Shown here in pieces: positions 8,992 to 17,125 of a stretch of 39,257 nucleotides of DNA. The notes below the pieces were generated by a model. The model searched no databases. It had not been told where the DNA came from and saw only the letters and a list, made by a program, of their open reading frames with translations. This DNA comes from Flavobacterium antarcticum DSM 19726. Lineage in GTDB: Bacteria; Bacteroidota; Bacteroidia; Flavobacteriales; Flavobacteriaceae. Where the stretch lies: NCBI RefSeq assembly GCF_000419685.1, contig NZ_ATTM01000009.1, positions 1-39,257 of the forward strand, read 5' to 3'. Position numbers and translations under genes: made by a program. Each line of letters begins with the position of its first letter. Positions within the stretch are counted from its first letter, which is position 1.

Positions 8992-10166
8992 TGGAGTTTG
9001 TTAAATTAAACAAGCTTTGCAAAATGCAGAGTGGAGGAACTCCTTCAAGAGCAAACCTTGATTTTTATGAGGGAGATATTCCTTGGGCTAAAATTAGAGA
9101 TTTAGAGAAAACAGATGATGGTTTCATTTCTTATACAGCAGAACACATTTCAGTTGAAGCTTTAAAATCAATTAATAACAGATTTTTTAAAGTAGGTACT
9201 TTATTACTTGCAATGTATGGTTCTGTTGGAAAAACTGCTATAACCAAAATAGAGTTGTCAACAAATCAGGCAATTCTTGGGATTAATATTCTTGATGAAA
9301 AAGTACTTGATATCAAGTATTTAAGGTATTGGTTTACTACAATTAAGGAAAAATTATTAGATAGAGCGGTTGGGGCAGCTTTAGCAAATATATCTTTAGG
9401 AATTGTAAAGGAACTAGAAATTCCACTACCACCATTACCACAACAACAAAAAATAGCCAACATACTTGATGCAGCAGATGCATTAAGACAAAAAGACAAA
9501 GCACTTTTAGCAAAGTATGATGAACTTACACAAGCGCTTTTCTTGGATATGTTTGGAGACCCTATTAGTAATCCTAAAGGATGTAAAATTGTAGAGTTAG
9601 GTAAAATTTGTTCAAAAATTACTGATGGAGTTCATGCTAAACCAGAATATACTGATGAGGGAGTTCCTTTTATTTCTGTAAAAGATATTACGACAGGTGT
9701 TTTAAAATTTGAAAAATGTAAATTTATTTCGAAAGAAGCACATCAAAAATACTTTAAAAGATGTAATCCTGAATATCTAGATATCCTTTACACAAAAGTT
9801 GGTGCTACTTATGGAAGACCAGCTATTGTAGATGTAGAAAATGAATTTAGCTTGTATGTAAGTGTTGCGCTATTAAAACCTATTAAAGAAATAATAAACC
9901 CTTACTTCTTATTGGAAGTTATGGCAAATCCTGTAATAAAAAGGCAAGCTGATAAAGCAATAAAAGGTATTGGTGTGCCTGATTTACATTTGAATATGAT
10001 TAAAAAATTTCTACTACCTCTGCCATCTATGGAAGAGCAAATAGTTTTTTCAGAAAGAGTACAATTGATAGAACAGCAAAAAGCCATAGCACAAATGAGT
10101 TTAGAAAAATCAGAAGAGTTGTTTAATAGTATTTTACAAAAGGCATTTAAAGGTGAGTTATTGTAA
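8991..10166 (+). CDS. hsdS: Type I restriction-modification specificity subunit HsdS
   Basis: This 391-aa protein sets the DNA sequence recognised by both the methylase and restriction complexes. It has the standard two-repeat layout: target recognition domain 1 (about 1-140), a conserved helical spacer (LPPLPQQQKIANILDAADAL and following, up to LFLDMFGDP), target recognition domain 2 (about 195-340), and a second conserved helix (LPLPSMEEQIVFSERVQLIE through LQKAFKGELL). Both halves are intact, so the site should be bipartite. Its ATG overlaps the hsdM stop. The recognition sequence cannot be read from the protein. No inverted second hsdS or recombinase lies nearby, so phase variation of specificity is not indicated here. 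Confidence 0.95.
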   Translation: MEFVKLNKLCKMQSGGTPSRANLDFYEGDIPWAKIRDLEKTDDGFISYTAEHISVEALKSINNRFFKVGTLLLAMYGSVGKTAITKIELSTNQAILGINILDEKVLDIKYLRYWFTTIKEKLLDRAVGAALANISLGIVKELEIPLPPLPQQQKIANILDAADALRQKDKALLAKYDELTQALFLDMFGDPISNPKGCKIVELGKICSKITDGVHAKPEYTDEGVPFISVKDITTGVLKFEKCKFISKEAHQKYFKRCNPEYLDILYTKVGATYGRPAIVDVENEFSLYVSVALLKPIKEIINPYFLLEVMANPVIKRQADKAIKGIGVPDLHLNMIKKFLLPLPSMEEQIVFSERVQLIEQQKAIAQMSLEKSEELFNSILQKAFKGELL

Positions 10167-10176
10167 AAGTATAGAG

Positions 10177-10800
10177 ATGAAGATAATTAAAACAATAAAT
10201 CAACTAGAAATAAGTGATGGTACTCTTACCGCTAACGAAGAAATTGTATTTCTTCGTCAAGGCAGTATGGATGGTGCTTGTGGTCCGTATTGTGTTTTTA
10301 TGGGGTTGATTATCTTGGGGATTGTCAATTATAATCAAGCAACTAACCTTTGGTTATCAAAAGGCACAACCAAACTTGGTAAATTAATTAAAGCACTTCG
10401 GGAACATGATATCTTTATTCAAAATGGAACTTTCGTAGAAGATTTAGAAAAAATGTTGAGTCAAAGTTTCAAAAAAGATGTAACAACGGAAACAAATTCA
10501 GCAGGTGGTAGAAAAGTTATCGACTTTACAATTGCTTCATTAAAGAATAATTCTCCTGTGATTGTGGGAATTAGAGGAAAAAATTTAGCCCATTGGCTTT
10601 TAGCAGTAGGATATGAAGAGAACAGTGATGGTGTTTCAAAATTATTTTTTTTAGACCCAAGTGCTTCTGAAACTCAAAATTATTGGAATTCAATTATAAA
10701 AACAGATGAATCTTTTCACGGTATTTATCCTTATAAATGGGAAACCCATGAAGATTGCTATGTCAAATTTGAAGATGCAATAAGTCTAAACATAAAATAA
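10177..10800 (+). CDS. C39-like (papain-fold) cysteine protease embedded in the type I R-M operon
   Basis: The protein of about 207 aa carries the pattern of C39-like cysteine peptidases: Gln28 in LRQGSMDGACGPYC as oxyanion-hole residue, the nucleophile Cys35 before GPYC, His139 in LAHWLLAVGYE and Asp160 in FFLDPS. No ABC transporter or membrane segments are attached, so it is a stand-alone, probably cytoplasmic protein. I chose the ATG at 10177; a GTG at 10153 would overlap hsdS by 14 bases and add eight unlikely residues. It lies between hsdS and the lipoprotein in the direction of transcription. Whether it cleaves a phage protein, a Hsd subunit or another substrate is unknown. It could alternatively be a transglutaminase-like or inactive relative, but the catalytic triad appears complete. 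Confidence 0.65.
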   Translation: MKIIKTINQLEISDGTLTANEEIVFLRQGSMDGACGPYCVFMGLIILGIVNYNQATNLWLSKGTTKLGKLIKALREHDIFIQNGTFVEDLEKMLSQSFKKDVTTETNSAGGRKVIDFTIASLKNNSPVIVGIRGKNLAHWLLAVGYEENSDGVSKLFFLDPSASETQNYWNSIIKTDESFHGIYPYKWETHEDCYVKFEDAISLNIK

Positions 10801-10809
10801 AAAAGACCA

Positions 10810-11418
10810 ATGAAAACAAAAGTTATATTTATTCTACTAATTTTTAGCTTTTTAGCTTGTAAAGAGACAAGTTCATCTTATGATACTAAAGAGTCAAATA
10901 ATAGTTTCTATCAAGAAGGAGGTGCATCTTATACTAACGAAACCTATTCTACAAATAGCGAAGCTTATTCAGATGGTACCTATTCCGCAGATGTGGATTA
11001 CTATAATCCAGATACAGGAACAAATAGTACCTACACTTTAAATGTTGAAGTAGAAAACAATGAAGTAACAGTAATTTATTGGCCAAATGGGGGTTGGTTA
11101 GATGACAGTCATTTTTCACCACAAGAGTTGGACAGCAATGGAAGTTGCTCTTTTATTAGTGACAAAGGTTATGAGTATTCTATACATATTACAGGAAGTG
11201 AAACTTCTTACACTGATGAGTACAGAGCAAGAAGCGATTCTGAAGATGACCTAGAAGCTGTAACTTGTCCAGAATGTGGGGATGATAAAGATGAATATGA
11301 GGAGTATTGCTACTATTGTAAAAAAAAGTTTACTTGTCCAGAATGTGGAAGTAAAAAAGATAAATATGATGATTTGTGTGATGATTGTCAAAGAAGTAAT
11401 GATGAAGAAAATGAATAA
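10810..11418 (+). CDS. Lipoprotein with two C-terminal zinc ribbons, inside the R-M operon
   Basis: The 202-aa protein starts with a lipoprotein signal (MKTKVIFILLIFSFLAC; the lipobox cysteine is residue 17), so it should be exported and lipid-anchored. A Ser/Thr/Tyr-rich linker follows to about residue 60, then a beta-rich domain (VDYYNPDTGTNSTYTLNVEV, TVIYWPNGGWLDD, YEYSIHIT). The C-terminus holds two tandem four-cysteine ribbons, CPECGDDKDEYEEYCYYC and CPECGSKKDKYDDLCDDC, both with highly acidic loops. Zinc ribbons on an exported lipoprotein are unusual. It starts 9 bp after the protease gene and ends 13 bp before hsdR, so it is co-transcribed. The function is unknown. Confidence 0.75.
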   Translation: MKTKVIFILLIFSFLACKETSSSYDTKESNNSFYQEGGASYTNETYSTNSEAYSDGTYSADVDYYNPDTGTNSTYTLNVEVENNEVTVIYWPNGGWLDDSHFSPQELDSNGSCSFISDKGYEYSIHITGSETSYTDEYRARSDSEDDLEAVTCPECGDDKDEYEEYCYYCKKKFTCPECGSKKDKYDDLCDDCQRSNDEENE

Positions 11419-11431
11419 TTAAGTATTACTT

Positions 11432-14400
11432 ATGAGCAACTTTAAATTCCTTCAATCCGAGTGGCAATCACTTTACAGTAAATTGAAAAAAGCAGAAGAA
11501 AGGGTTTTTACAGAACCTGTTTCTACAGCAAGTTATTGCAGGTTAGTATTAGAGGAAAGTATGCACCTTATCTATGATATGGAGCATCTTGAAAAACCTT
11601 TTAATACCGAGCTGATTCAATTAATGGACAATGAAGAAATTAAAAGTATAATTAAATACCAACTTCTCGAAGGCTTACACATTGTAAGAAAAAATGGTAA
11701 CAATGCGGTTCATTATGGCAACAGGATAGCTAGTAAAGATGCCTTAATTAGCATCAGATACACTTATGACTTTGTAAAATGGTTTGCATTAAACTACAGT
11801 AAAATTATTCCTGATTTGCCGGGTTCTTTTAATGAAACTCTTATCCCAAAACTCGGCGAGAAACAAAGACAGTTAAAGGAATTACAACAAGAACAGGAAA
11901 ATGCACACGCACTCTTGCTGATAGAAATTGCCAACCTTCAAAAAGAAAAAGAGGCAATTATTGCTATATCAGAACAGAGTGACCTTGCATTACAAAAATA
12001 TAAAAGTGAATCTGAACAAGCTGTTGTAAAACTAAAGAAGCAAAAGCAAGAAAGACTAAAGCCTTTATCTTCAGAATTTACAGAAGCACAAACCAGACAG
12101 CATTTAATTGATGTTGATTTGCGAGAAGCAGGTTGGAACAAGCTAAATGTAGGCAGAGAGTTAGAGTACCCAGTTGCAGGAATGCCAGTAACAGCAGATA
12201 ATCCAAAAGGAAATGGCTTTGTTGACTATGTACTTTGGGATGACAATGGAAAACCTCTAGCTCTTATAGAAGCTAAAAGGACTACAAAAGATATTGAAAT
12301 TGGAAAACATCAAGCAACTTTATATGCTAATTGCTTGGAGAAAATGCATGGGCAAAGACCTGTAATATTCTACACCAATGGATATGAAACTAAACTGTGG
12401 GATGATAAGTTTTACAGTTCACCTCGAAGAGTTTATGGCTTTTACACCAAAGAAGAATTACAGTGGTTGATTCAGAAAAGAACAACTATAAAAGACATTC
12501 GTAAAGCAACTATTAATACTGAAATAGTAAACAGACCCTATCAGTTTGAAGCCATTAATAGAGTTGCAGAAACATTTGTAGCAGATGGAGCAAATGGTAT
12601 CTGTGGTAATAAGAGAAGAGCATTATTAGTAATGGCTACAGGTAGTGGAAAAACCCGAGTAGCTGCTGCATTAGTAGATGTACTCTTCAAAAATAATTGG
12701 GTAAAGAGAGTTTTGTTTCTTGCTGATAGAAATGCATTGGTAAGACAAGCTAAAAACAATTTCAATGAGCATTTGCCTGATTTATCTTCAATAGATTTAA
12801 CAGCAGAGAAAGAGAATGATACCACAAGATTAGTGTTCAGTACATATCCAAGTATGATGAACAAGATTGATAACATTAGGACTTCTGATGAAAGATTTTA
12901 TGGCGTAGGTCACTTTGACTTAATCATTGTAGATGAAGCACACAGGTCAATCTACAACAGATACAAAGCCATCTTTGATTACTTCGATGCAAGTATTGTA
13001 GGACTGACAGCAACTCCTAAAGATGGAATAGACCACAACACTTTTGAGCTTTTTGGTTGCAGTAATGAAGACCCTACATTCCTATATGAACTTCATCAAG
13101 CAGTTCCACTATATCTGAATCCTTACAAGAACATTGATATTTCAACTAATTTTTTGAGAGAAGGAATTAAGTACAAAGACTTGACAGACAAGGAAAAGGA
13201 AAAGTACGAAGAAACTTTTGAAGACAAAACAACAGGATTATTCCCTGAAGAAATAAGAGCTAATGCAATGAACAAGTGGCTTTTCAATAAAGACACAGCT
13301 TTCAAAGTGCTAGACGCTTTAATGGAAAATGGTTTGAAGATTGAAGGTGGAGATAAACTAGGTAGAACCATCATTTTTGCTGTCAATCAGAATCACGCAA
13401 AATTTATAGTAGAATGCTTTACAGAGAGATACCCACATAAACCTTCAGGTTTTATAGCTATGGTACATAATGAAGTATCACATGCTCAAAGTTTAATTGA
13501 TGCTTTCTGTGACAAGTACAAAGAGAATAATCCTCAAATTGTTGTATCTGTTGACATGATGGATACAGGAATAGATGCTGTAAGAGTTCTTAATTTAGTG
13601 TTCTTTAAAGTAGTGCGTTCTTATTCCAAGTTTTGGCAGATGATTGGTAGAGGGACTAGATTGTGTCCTGATGTATTTGGACCAGACCAACCTAAAGAAG
13701 AGTTTTTGATATTTGATGTTTGCGGAAACTTCGACTTTTTTGAAGTGCAGAAAAAAGGTAAAGAAACTTTACTAGGTAAACCCATTACACAACAGATATT
13801 TGAATCAAGACTACACTTGAGCAGACTGTTATTAGAAGATGCTACTGATGAAGATATTGAATTGTCTAACTCATTAAAAGACATTCTACACAAAACCATT
13901 CAGCAATTAGACAGAAAGAGATTTCAAGTTGCAATGAATTTGAAGTATGTAGATGAGTTTAATGACAGAGCAAGATGGAGTAATCTTGACAGTAATGACG
14001 TGCATATTATTGAAGAAAACCTTTCTGAATTGCCTATCCCAGAAACTGTGAATGAAATGGCTAGAAGATTTGACCTGATGATGTTGAAGCTTCAAATAGC
14101 TACACTGATGATGTCAGGCACACAGAAGAAATACGAAGAAAACCTAATAGATATTGCCGAAGGATTAAGTCAGAAGTATACTATTCCTGCTGTTTTAAGA
14201 GCAAAGTCATTGATTGAGAATATCAAGAAGCAAGATTTCTATAAAGGAATCTCACAGAAAAAACTAGATAGTGTAAGAGAAGAATTACGAGAACTTATCC
14301 AATACCTTGAAAGTAGTAAGAGAGCTGTCATCTACACTAATCTCGTAGATTCTGACATTACTATCACATTTAATGAGCCTGTTATCAAGTCAAATTATGG

Positions 14401-14866
14401 ACACTCTTATAGACGAAGAGTAGAAAGCTTTATCAGAGATAATAAAACCCAACTTACAATCTCAAAACTGCAAACAAATGAGCCGATAACGGTACAAGAA
14501 TTAAAGTTGTTGGAAGACATTCTATTTGATGGAGATGAAAGAGGTACTAGAGAAGACTTTGAAAAGGAGTTTGGACAAGAACCTTTAGGAGTATTTATCA
14601 GAAGTATTATTGGACTTGATGTCAAAGTTGCTCAAGAAGCATTCGCAGATTTTCTCCAAGCAGGGAGCTTAAGAGCAGACCAAATGACTTTCATCCAAAA
14701 CATCATCTCCTACCTGACCAAGAATGGTACAATAGAACCTAACATGTTATTTGAATCCCCTTTTACAGACATGAATGACCAAGGACTAATTGGGATATTT
14801 GAAGATGGAGATGCTCACAAAGTCATTAGTATTATTGAGAGGATTAATGAGAACGCAATTGGTTAA
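11432..14866 (+). CDS. hsdR: Type I restriction endonuclease/translocase subunit HsdR
   Basis: The 1144-aa motor subunit translocates DNA using ATP and cuts unmodified DNA away from the site. It has an N-terminal DUF4145-like helical region (about 15-120), a coiled coil (about 140-210), and a PD-(D/E)xK nuclease with D265, E280 and K282 (LALIEAKRT) plus a QxxxY motif (Q294, Y298). An SF2 helicase follows: Walker A TGSGKT at 403-408, DEAH at 501-504, TATP in GLTATPKDG, and a QMIGRGTR motif VI. The C-terminal helical domain has the style of the EcoEI/EcoAI (type IB) group. All catalytic residues are present, so it should be active. It ends 4 bp from the convergent MORN-repeat gene. Confidence 0.95.
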   Translation: MSNFKFLQSEWQSLYSKLKKAEERVFTEPVSTASYCRLVLEESMHLIYDMEHLEKPFNTELIQLMDNEEIKSIIKYQLLEGLHIVRKNGNNAVHYGNRIASKDALISIRYTYDFVKWFALNYSKIIPDLPGSFNETLIPKLGEKQRQLKELQQEQENAHALLLIEIANLQKEKEAIIAISEQSDLALQKYKSESEQAVVKLKKQKQERLKPLSSEFTEAQTRQHLIDVDLREAGWNKLNVGRELEYPVAGMPVTADNPKGNGFVDYVLWDDNGKPLALIEAKRTTKDIEIGKHQATLYANCLEKMHGQRPVIFYTNGYETKLWDDKFYSSPRRVYGFYTKEELQWLIQKRTTIKDIRKATINTEIVNRPYQFEAINRVAETFVADGANGICGNKRRALLVMATGSGKTRVAAALVDVLFKNNWVKRVLFLADRNALVRQAKNNFNEHLPDLSSIDLTAEKENDTTRLVFSTYPSMMNKIDNIRTSDERFYGVGHFDLIIVDEAHRSIYNRYKAIFDYFDASIVGLTATPKDGIDHNTFELFGCSNEDPTFLYELHQAVPLYLNPYKNIDISTNFLREGIKYKDLTDKEKEKYEETFEDKTTGLFPEEIRANAMNKWLFNKDTAFKVLDALMENGLKIEGGDKLGRTIIFAVNQNHAKFIVECFTERYPHKPSGFIAMVHNEVSHAQSLIDAFCDKYKENNPQIVVSVDMMDTGIDAVRVLNLVFFKVVRSYSKFWQMIGRGTRLCPDVFGPDQPKEEFLIFDVCGNFDFFEVQKKGKETLLGKPITQQIFESRLHLSRLLLEDATDEDIELSNSLKDILHKTIQQLDRKRFQVAMNLKYVDEFNDRARWSNLDSNDVHIIEENLSELPIPETVNEMARRFDLMMLKLQIATLMMSGTQKKYEENLIDIAEGLSQKYTIPAVLRAKSLIENIKKQDFYKGISQKKLDSVREELRELIQYLESSKRAVIYTNLVDSDITITFNEPVIKSNYGHSYRRRVESFIRDNKTQLTISKLQTNEPITVQELKLLEDILFDGDERGTREDFEKEFGQEPLGVFIRSIIGLDVKVAQEAFADFLQAGSLRADQMTFIQNIISYLTKNGTIEPNMLFESPFTDMNDQGLIGIFEDGDAHKVISIIERINENAIG

Positions 14867-14870
14867 CTGC

Positions 14871-15995
14871 TTATTCAGAATTTTTGAAATATAATGGAAA
14901 TTCACATTTGCATTTATATGGTTCTCTATTGACCTCGTTCCCGTAAGCAAATTCTTGAACGATATACAATTTCTTTTTGTCAACTCCTTTAGGACAGTAA
15001 CTTTTTCGAATACCATGTTCCAAATTATTTTCATAAGCTGTCTCAATTAATAAGAACCCTTCTTCAGCATGGAATATAATATTCCTTCCCTCCATTTTGT
15101 CCTCTTTATAGGTCTCTATATTAGTTAGTATTAGCTTATTTCCGTATTTATTAGTGTTCGGATTATAGAAGTAGTCGTAAATTTGCCATTCACCATCCAT
15201 TAAATCGTTCTTATAACTACCCACTTCATGAATATATGGTTTATCATAACGGTAATCATATCCTATGTATTTCCCATTCTTCTTACCATTTTTATACTCA
15301 AAGATTTTGTCTTTTATGCCACCTATATACTTCACTAATTTACCATTTAGAACATCGTTAATATAAGTGCCTTTTTCTGTAATTTCTCCCTCGGCAGAAT
15401 ACTTTTCAGTAATTCCACTTTTCATATTATTTTTATAAAACGACTTTGATTCAAGAACACCATTTTCATAATAAAACTTCCATAAACCCTCTTTTTTACC
15501 ATTTAATAATTGTCCTTCAGACTCTATTTTAGAAGTACTCCTGAACAAGTTTTTTACTATCCCATTTTGAACTGTATCTTCAATAATATCTCCTATAAAT
15601 ACTGGTTCATCAATTTTTTCAATATCGCTGTTTTCAATTTTTTTATAAGGGTTATGATAATCTGTTACCTTGAGATAGACGAAAAATAGAACTAGGAAAG
15701 TTGCTATTATTATGTAAGGCAACTTTTCTTTAATTATCATTCCTAAGTTACTATTCTTTAATTGTCCCTCTCTAAAGCGTGATTTAGGAATTTTCCACCT
15801 TCCATTTTCCTTATAAGCATGAGCAATTTTGCCTTCCTTAAGTTGGCTTCTAAATTGCGTTTCATCTTGCTTGTAAGATTCGTTAAAAACTTTTTCTAAA
15901 TAAAGTAATTCGACAGCTTCCGAGAGCGTCAGATGATGGACACCACGCTTATCAATTTCCTTATCAATTGTGTCAAATATCAGTTCTGTTTTCAT
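14871..15995 (-). CDS. Membrane protein with putative HTH head and MORN-like (YwqK-type) repeats
   Basis: In the 374-aa protein, residues about 20-75 resemble an excisionase/MerR-type helix-turn-helix (HHLTLSEAVELLYLE, then LKEGKIAHAYKENGRWKIPK; compare the usual pattern of a strand-wing ending GRWRIPKS). One transmembrane helix follows at about 89-107 (KLPYIIIATFLVLFFVYLKV), then an extracytoplasmic region with repeats of the type GKKEGLWKFYYENGVLESKS, NGKYIGYDYRYD and MDGEWQIYDYF. Such MORN-like repeats define the family often annotated as YwqK antitoxin, although no toxin partner is visible next to it. The topology (DNA-binding head inside, repeats outside) would fit a membrane-tethered regulator, which is inference. 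It is convergent with hsdR and has no operon partner. Confidence 0.6.
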   Translation of the reverse strand: MKTELIFDTIDKEIDKRGVHHLTLSEAVELLYLEKVFNESYKQDETQFRSQLKEGKIAHAYKENGRWKIPKSRFREGQLKNSNLGMIIKEKLPYIIIATFLVLFFVYLKVTDYHNPYKKIENSDIEKIDEPVFIGDIIEDTVQNGIVKNLFRSTSKIESEGQLLNGKKEGLWKFYYENGVLESKSFYKNNMKSGITEKYSAEGEITEKGTYINDVLNGKLVKYIGGIKDKIFEYKNGKKNGKYIGYDYRYDKPYIHEVGSYKNDLMDGEWQIYDYFYNPNTNKYGNKLILTNIETYKEDKMEGRNIIFHAEEGFLLIETAYENNLEHGIRKSYCPKGVDKKKLYIVQEFAYGNEVNREPYKCKCEFPLYFKNSE

Positions 15996-16335
15996 CTTTA
16001 AAGGAGCATCATGAGGTTATAATCGATTTCGACTTGTAAGGATTGCATGTCGTAACTCATAGAGATACAATAACCTATCTAGTAAGTTCTAAAAATAGAC
16101 AGAAATTTTGATAAAAAAAATTTTGGTAAATTTTTTTTACGAAATACTGTGAGAGCTTGAAGTACCTATGTCATGCACCCCACTCATTTTCGAGGATGGG
16201 AACATCCCCACCACAATTTATAGCGAAGAAATTTTCCGGAGCGAAATAATAAACTCAAGTTGATAGCTGTAGTTTACTTTCGGACAGAGAATGTGTTTTT
16301 TATGTGGTTATTTTACAACTCAAAAACTCAAAACA
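15996..16335. other. AT-rich intergenic region between divergent genes
   Basis: About 340 bases hold no gene I can support. The region contains long A and T runs around 16,108-16,140 and a small perfect hairpin (GGATG, ggaa, CATCC) near 16,193-16,207. No clear TAnnTTTG promoter is seen on either strand. It must hold the start signals of the MORN-repeat gene to the left and the 126-aa gene to the right. Confidence 0.5.
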
Positions 16336-16716
16336 ATGGTAACTATTATTAATTACAAAGAAAGACAAAAGGAGGACGGAACTAGTTTCTTCGTTTTGGA
16401 AGTACAAGGTGGTCTTGAAATGATTATGAGTAAAGCTACAGGACAGTTTTATGCAACAGCAAAGAAAGCACACCTATCATCAACATTTGATGAAATGACG
16501 TGTTCTGCTTTAATTGGAACTAAAATTCCAGGAAGCATTATGAAGGACAGATGCGAGCCATTTACTTATGTAGTGAAAGAAACAGGAGAGCAAATTACTT
16601 TACACCACAGATGGGTTTATGTAACTGAAGAAGAAGTTAAATCTCAAGAGGACAAAGATTTTGAAGCTAATGCCCAAGTCTTCTCAAGTAATGGAGCTTT
16701 AGAATACGCAATGTAA
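16336..16716 (+). CDS. Conserved small protein of Bacteroidetes mobile elements
   Basis: I place the start at the ATG at 16336, giving 126 aa (MVTIINYKERQKEDGTSFFV...). An upstream ATG at 16291 adds 15 residues not typical of the family as I remember it. The protein is beta-rich, with a conserved-looking core (FFVLEVQGGLEMIMSKATGQ, FYATAKKA, FDEMTC, GTKIPGSI, ITLHHRWVYV). I recall relatives in many Bacteroidetes conjugative elements and islands, near DUF3871 and RadC genes, which fits the neighbourhood here. The function is unknown. No signal peptide or membrane segment is seen. The gene ends at a bidirectional terminator (16,722-16,757). Confidence 0.75.
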   Translation: MVTIINYKERQKEDGTSFFVLEVQGGLEMIMSKATGQFYATAKKAHLSSTFDEMTCSALIGTKIPGSIMKDRCEPFTYVVKETGEQITLHHRWVYVTEEEVKSQEDKDFEANAQVFSSNGALEYAM

Positions 16717-16721
16717 AAAAC

Positions 16722-16757
16722 AAAGTCTAGTCTACTATAGATTAGACTTTGCTTTTA
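16722..16757. terminator. Bidirectional Rho-independent terminator
   Basis: A 13-bp stem (AAAGTCTAGTCTA at 16,722-16,734 with TAGATTAGACTTT at 16,738-16,750, one G-T wobble) has a 3-base loop. On the plus strand it is followed by GCTTTT; on the minus strand by GTTTTTT. It ends the 126-aa gene and could also stop leftward transcripts from the intergenic region to its right. Confidence 0.8.
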
Positions 16758-16980
16758 TCTGATGCCTAACTCATTTATTATTTTAAAGTAGATTACGAAG
16801 ACCTTCATGGTTTAAAATAGTGTCGAATGAGGCACGTCTCCCAATAGTCGTGGCTATTTATACCACTCAAACATAATTTTTATCTTGAAGGTGCTAGACT
16901 ATTTGAGATAGTGCTAATGCAGAACTTTGACTGTGGGAATGAGTCCTTTCATTTTTGAAAATCTAAATGAAAAAGTGCCC
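16758..16980. other. Hairpin-rich non-coding region
   Basis: No credible gene is present. Several complementary stretches are visible: ACCTTCA at 16,801 with TGAAGGT near 16,886-16,892, closing a domain of about 90 bases; CTAT-ttgag-ATAG near 16,900; and TTTCATTT with AAATGAAA near 16,947-16,972. Together with the small-RNA candidate to the right, this suggests folded RNA on the minus strand. No covariation evidence is available. Confidence 0.4.
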
Positions 16981-17068
16981 AAAAAGAAAACCGTATTCGG
17001 TTTCCCAAAAACAAGGAGTGTCACTCAAGTGGGAGGGAGTGTTCTCTAGAGGGTTTCAGAAAACCTCT
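16981..17068 (-). ncRNA. Candidate small RNA with its own promoter and terminator
   Basis: On the minus strand a near-ideal Bacteroidetes promoter (TTG at 17,105-17,103, 20 bases, TAACTTTG at 17,082-17,075) should start transcription near 17,068. The transcript of about 88 nt would contain a hairpin (AGAGG...TTTTCTGAAACCCTCT region, about 17,045-17,070) and end in a terminator-like stem-loop (GAAACCG-aata-CGGTTTTC, 16,986-17,004 on the plus strand) followed by five U. No start codon with a reasonable frame is present. It is divergent from the RadC-like gene. The element is inferred purely from signals; a longer read-through form ending at 16,722 is possible. Confidence 0.5.
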
Positions 17069-17074
17069 CTGACG

Positions 17075-17105
17075 CAAAGTTATAAGAAAGAATTGAGATA
17101 GTCAA
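17075..17105 (-). promoter_or_regulatory. Bacteroidetes-type promoter facing left
   Basis: The minus strand shows TTG, exactly 20 bases, then TAACTTTG, matching the -33 and -7 elements of Bacteroidetes vegetative promoters. No gene starts downstream, which is the reason for proposing a small RNA. It overlaps the 5' region of the divergent RadC-like gene. Confidence 0.6.
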
Positions 17106-17125
17106 CCATTTTAAAACAAAACAGC

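Noticed and set aside
8991..10166. Phase-variable specificity locus
   Set aside because: There is only one hsdS, without inverted partial copies, homopolymer tracts or a nearby site-specific recombinase in the window.
10153..10176. GTG start for the C39-like protease
   Set aside because: It overlaps hsdS and adds an atypical N-terminus; the ATG at 10177 lies directly after the hsdS stop.
14871..15995. Toxin-antitoxin pair based on the YwqK-type repeats
   Set aside because: No small partner gene is next to it; the nearest neighbours are hsdR and a mobile-element protein. The YwqK antitoxin label alone is not enough.
16758..17105. Retron or group II intron RNA upstream of the RadC-like gene
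   Set aside because: No reverse transcriptase is encoded anywhere in the window and no domain V-like hairpin is seen.
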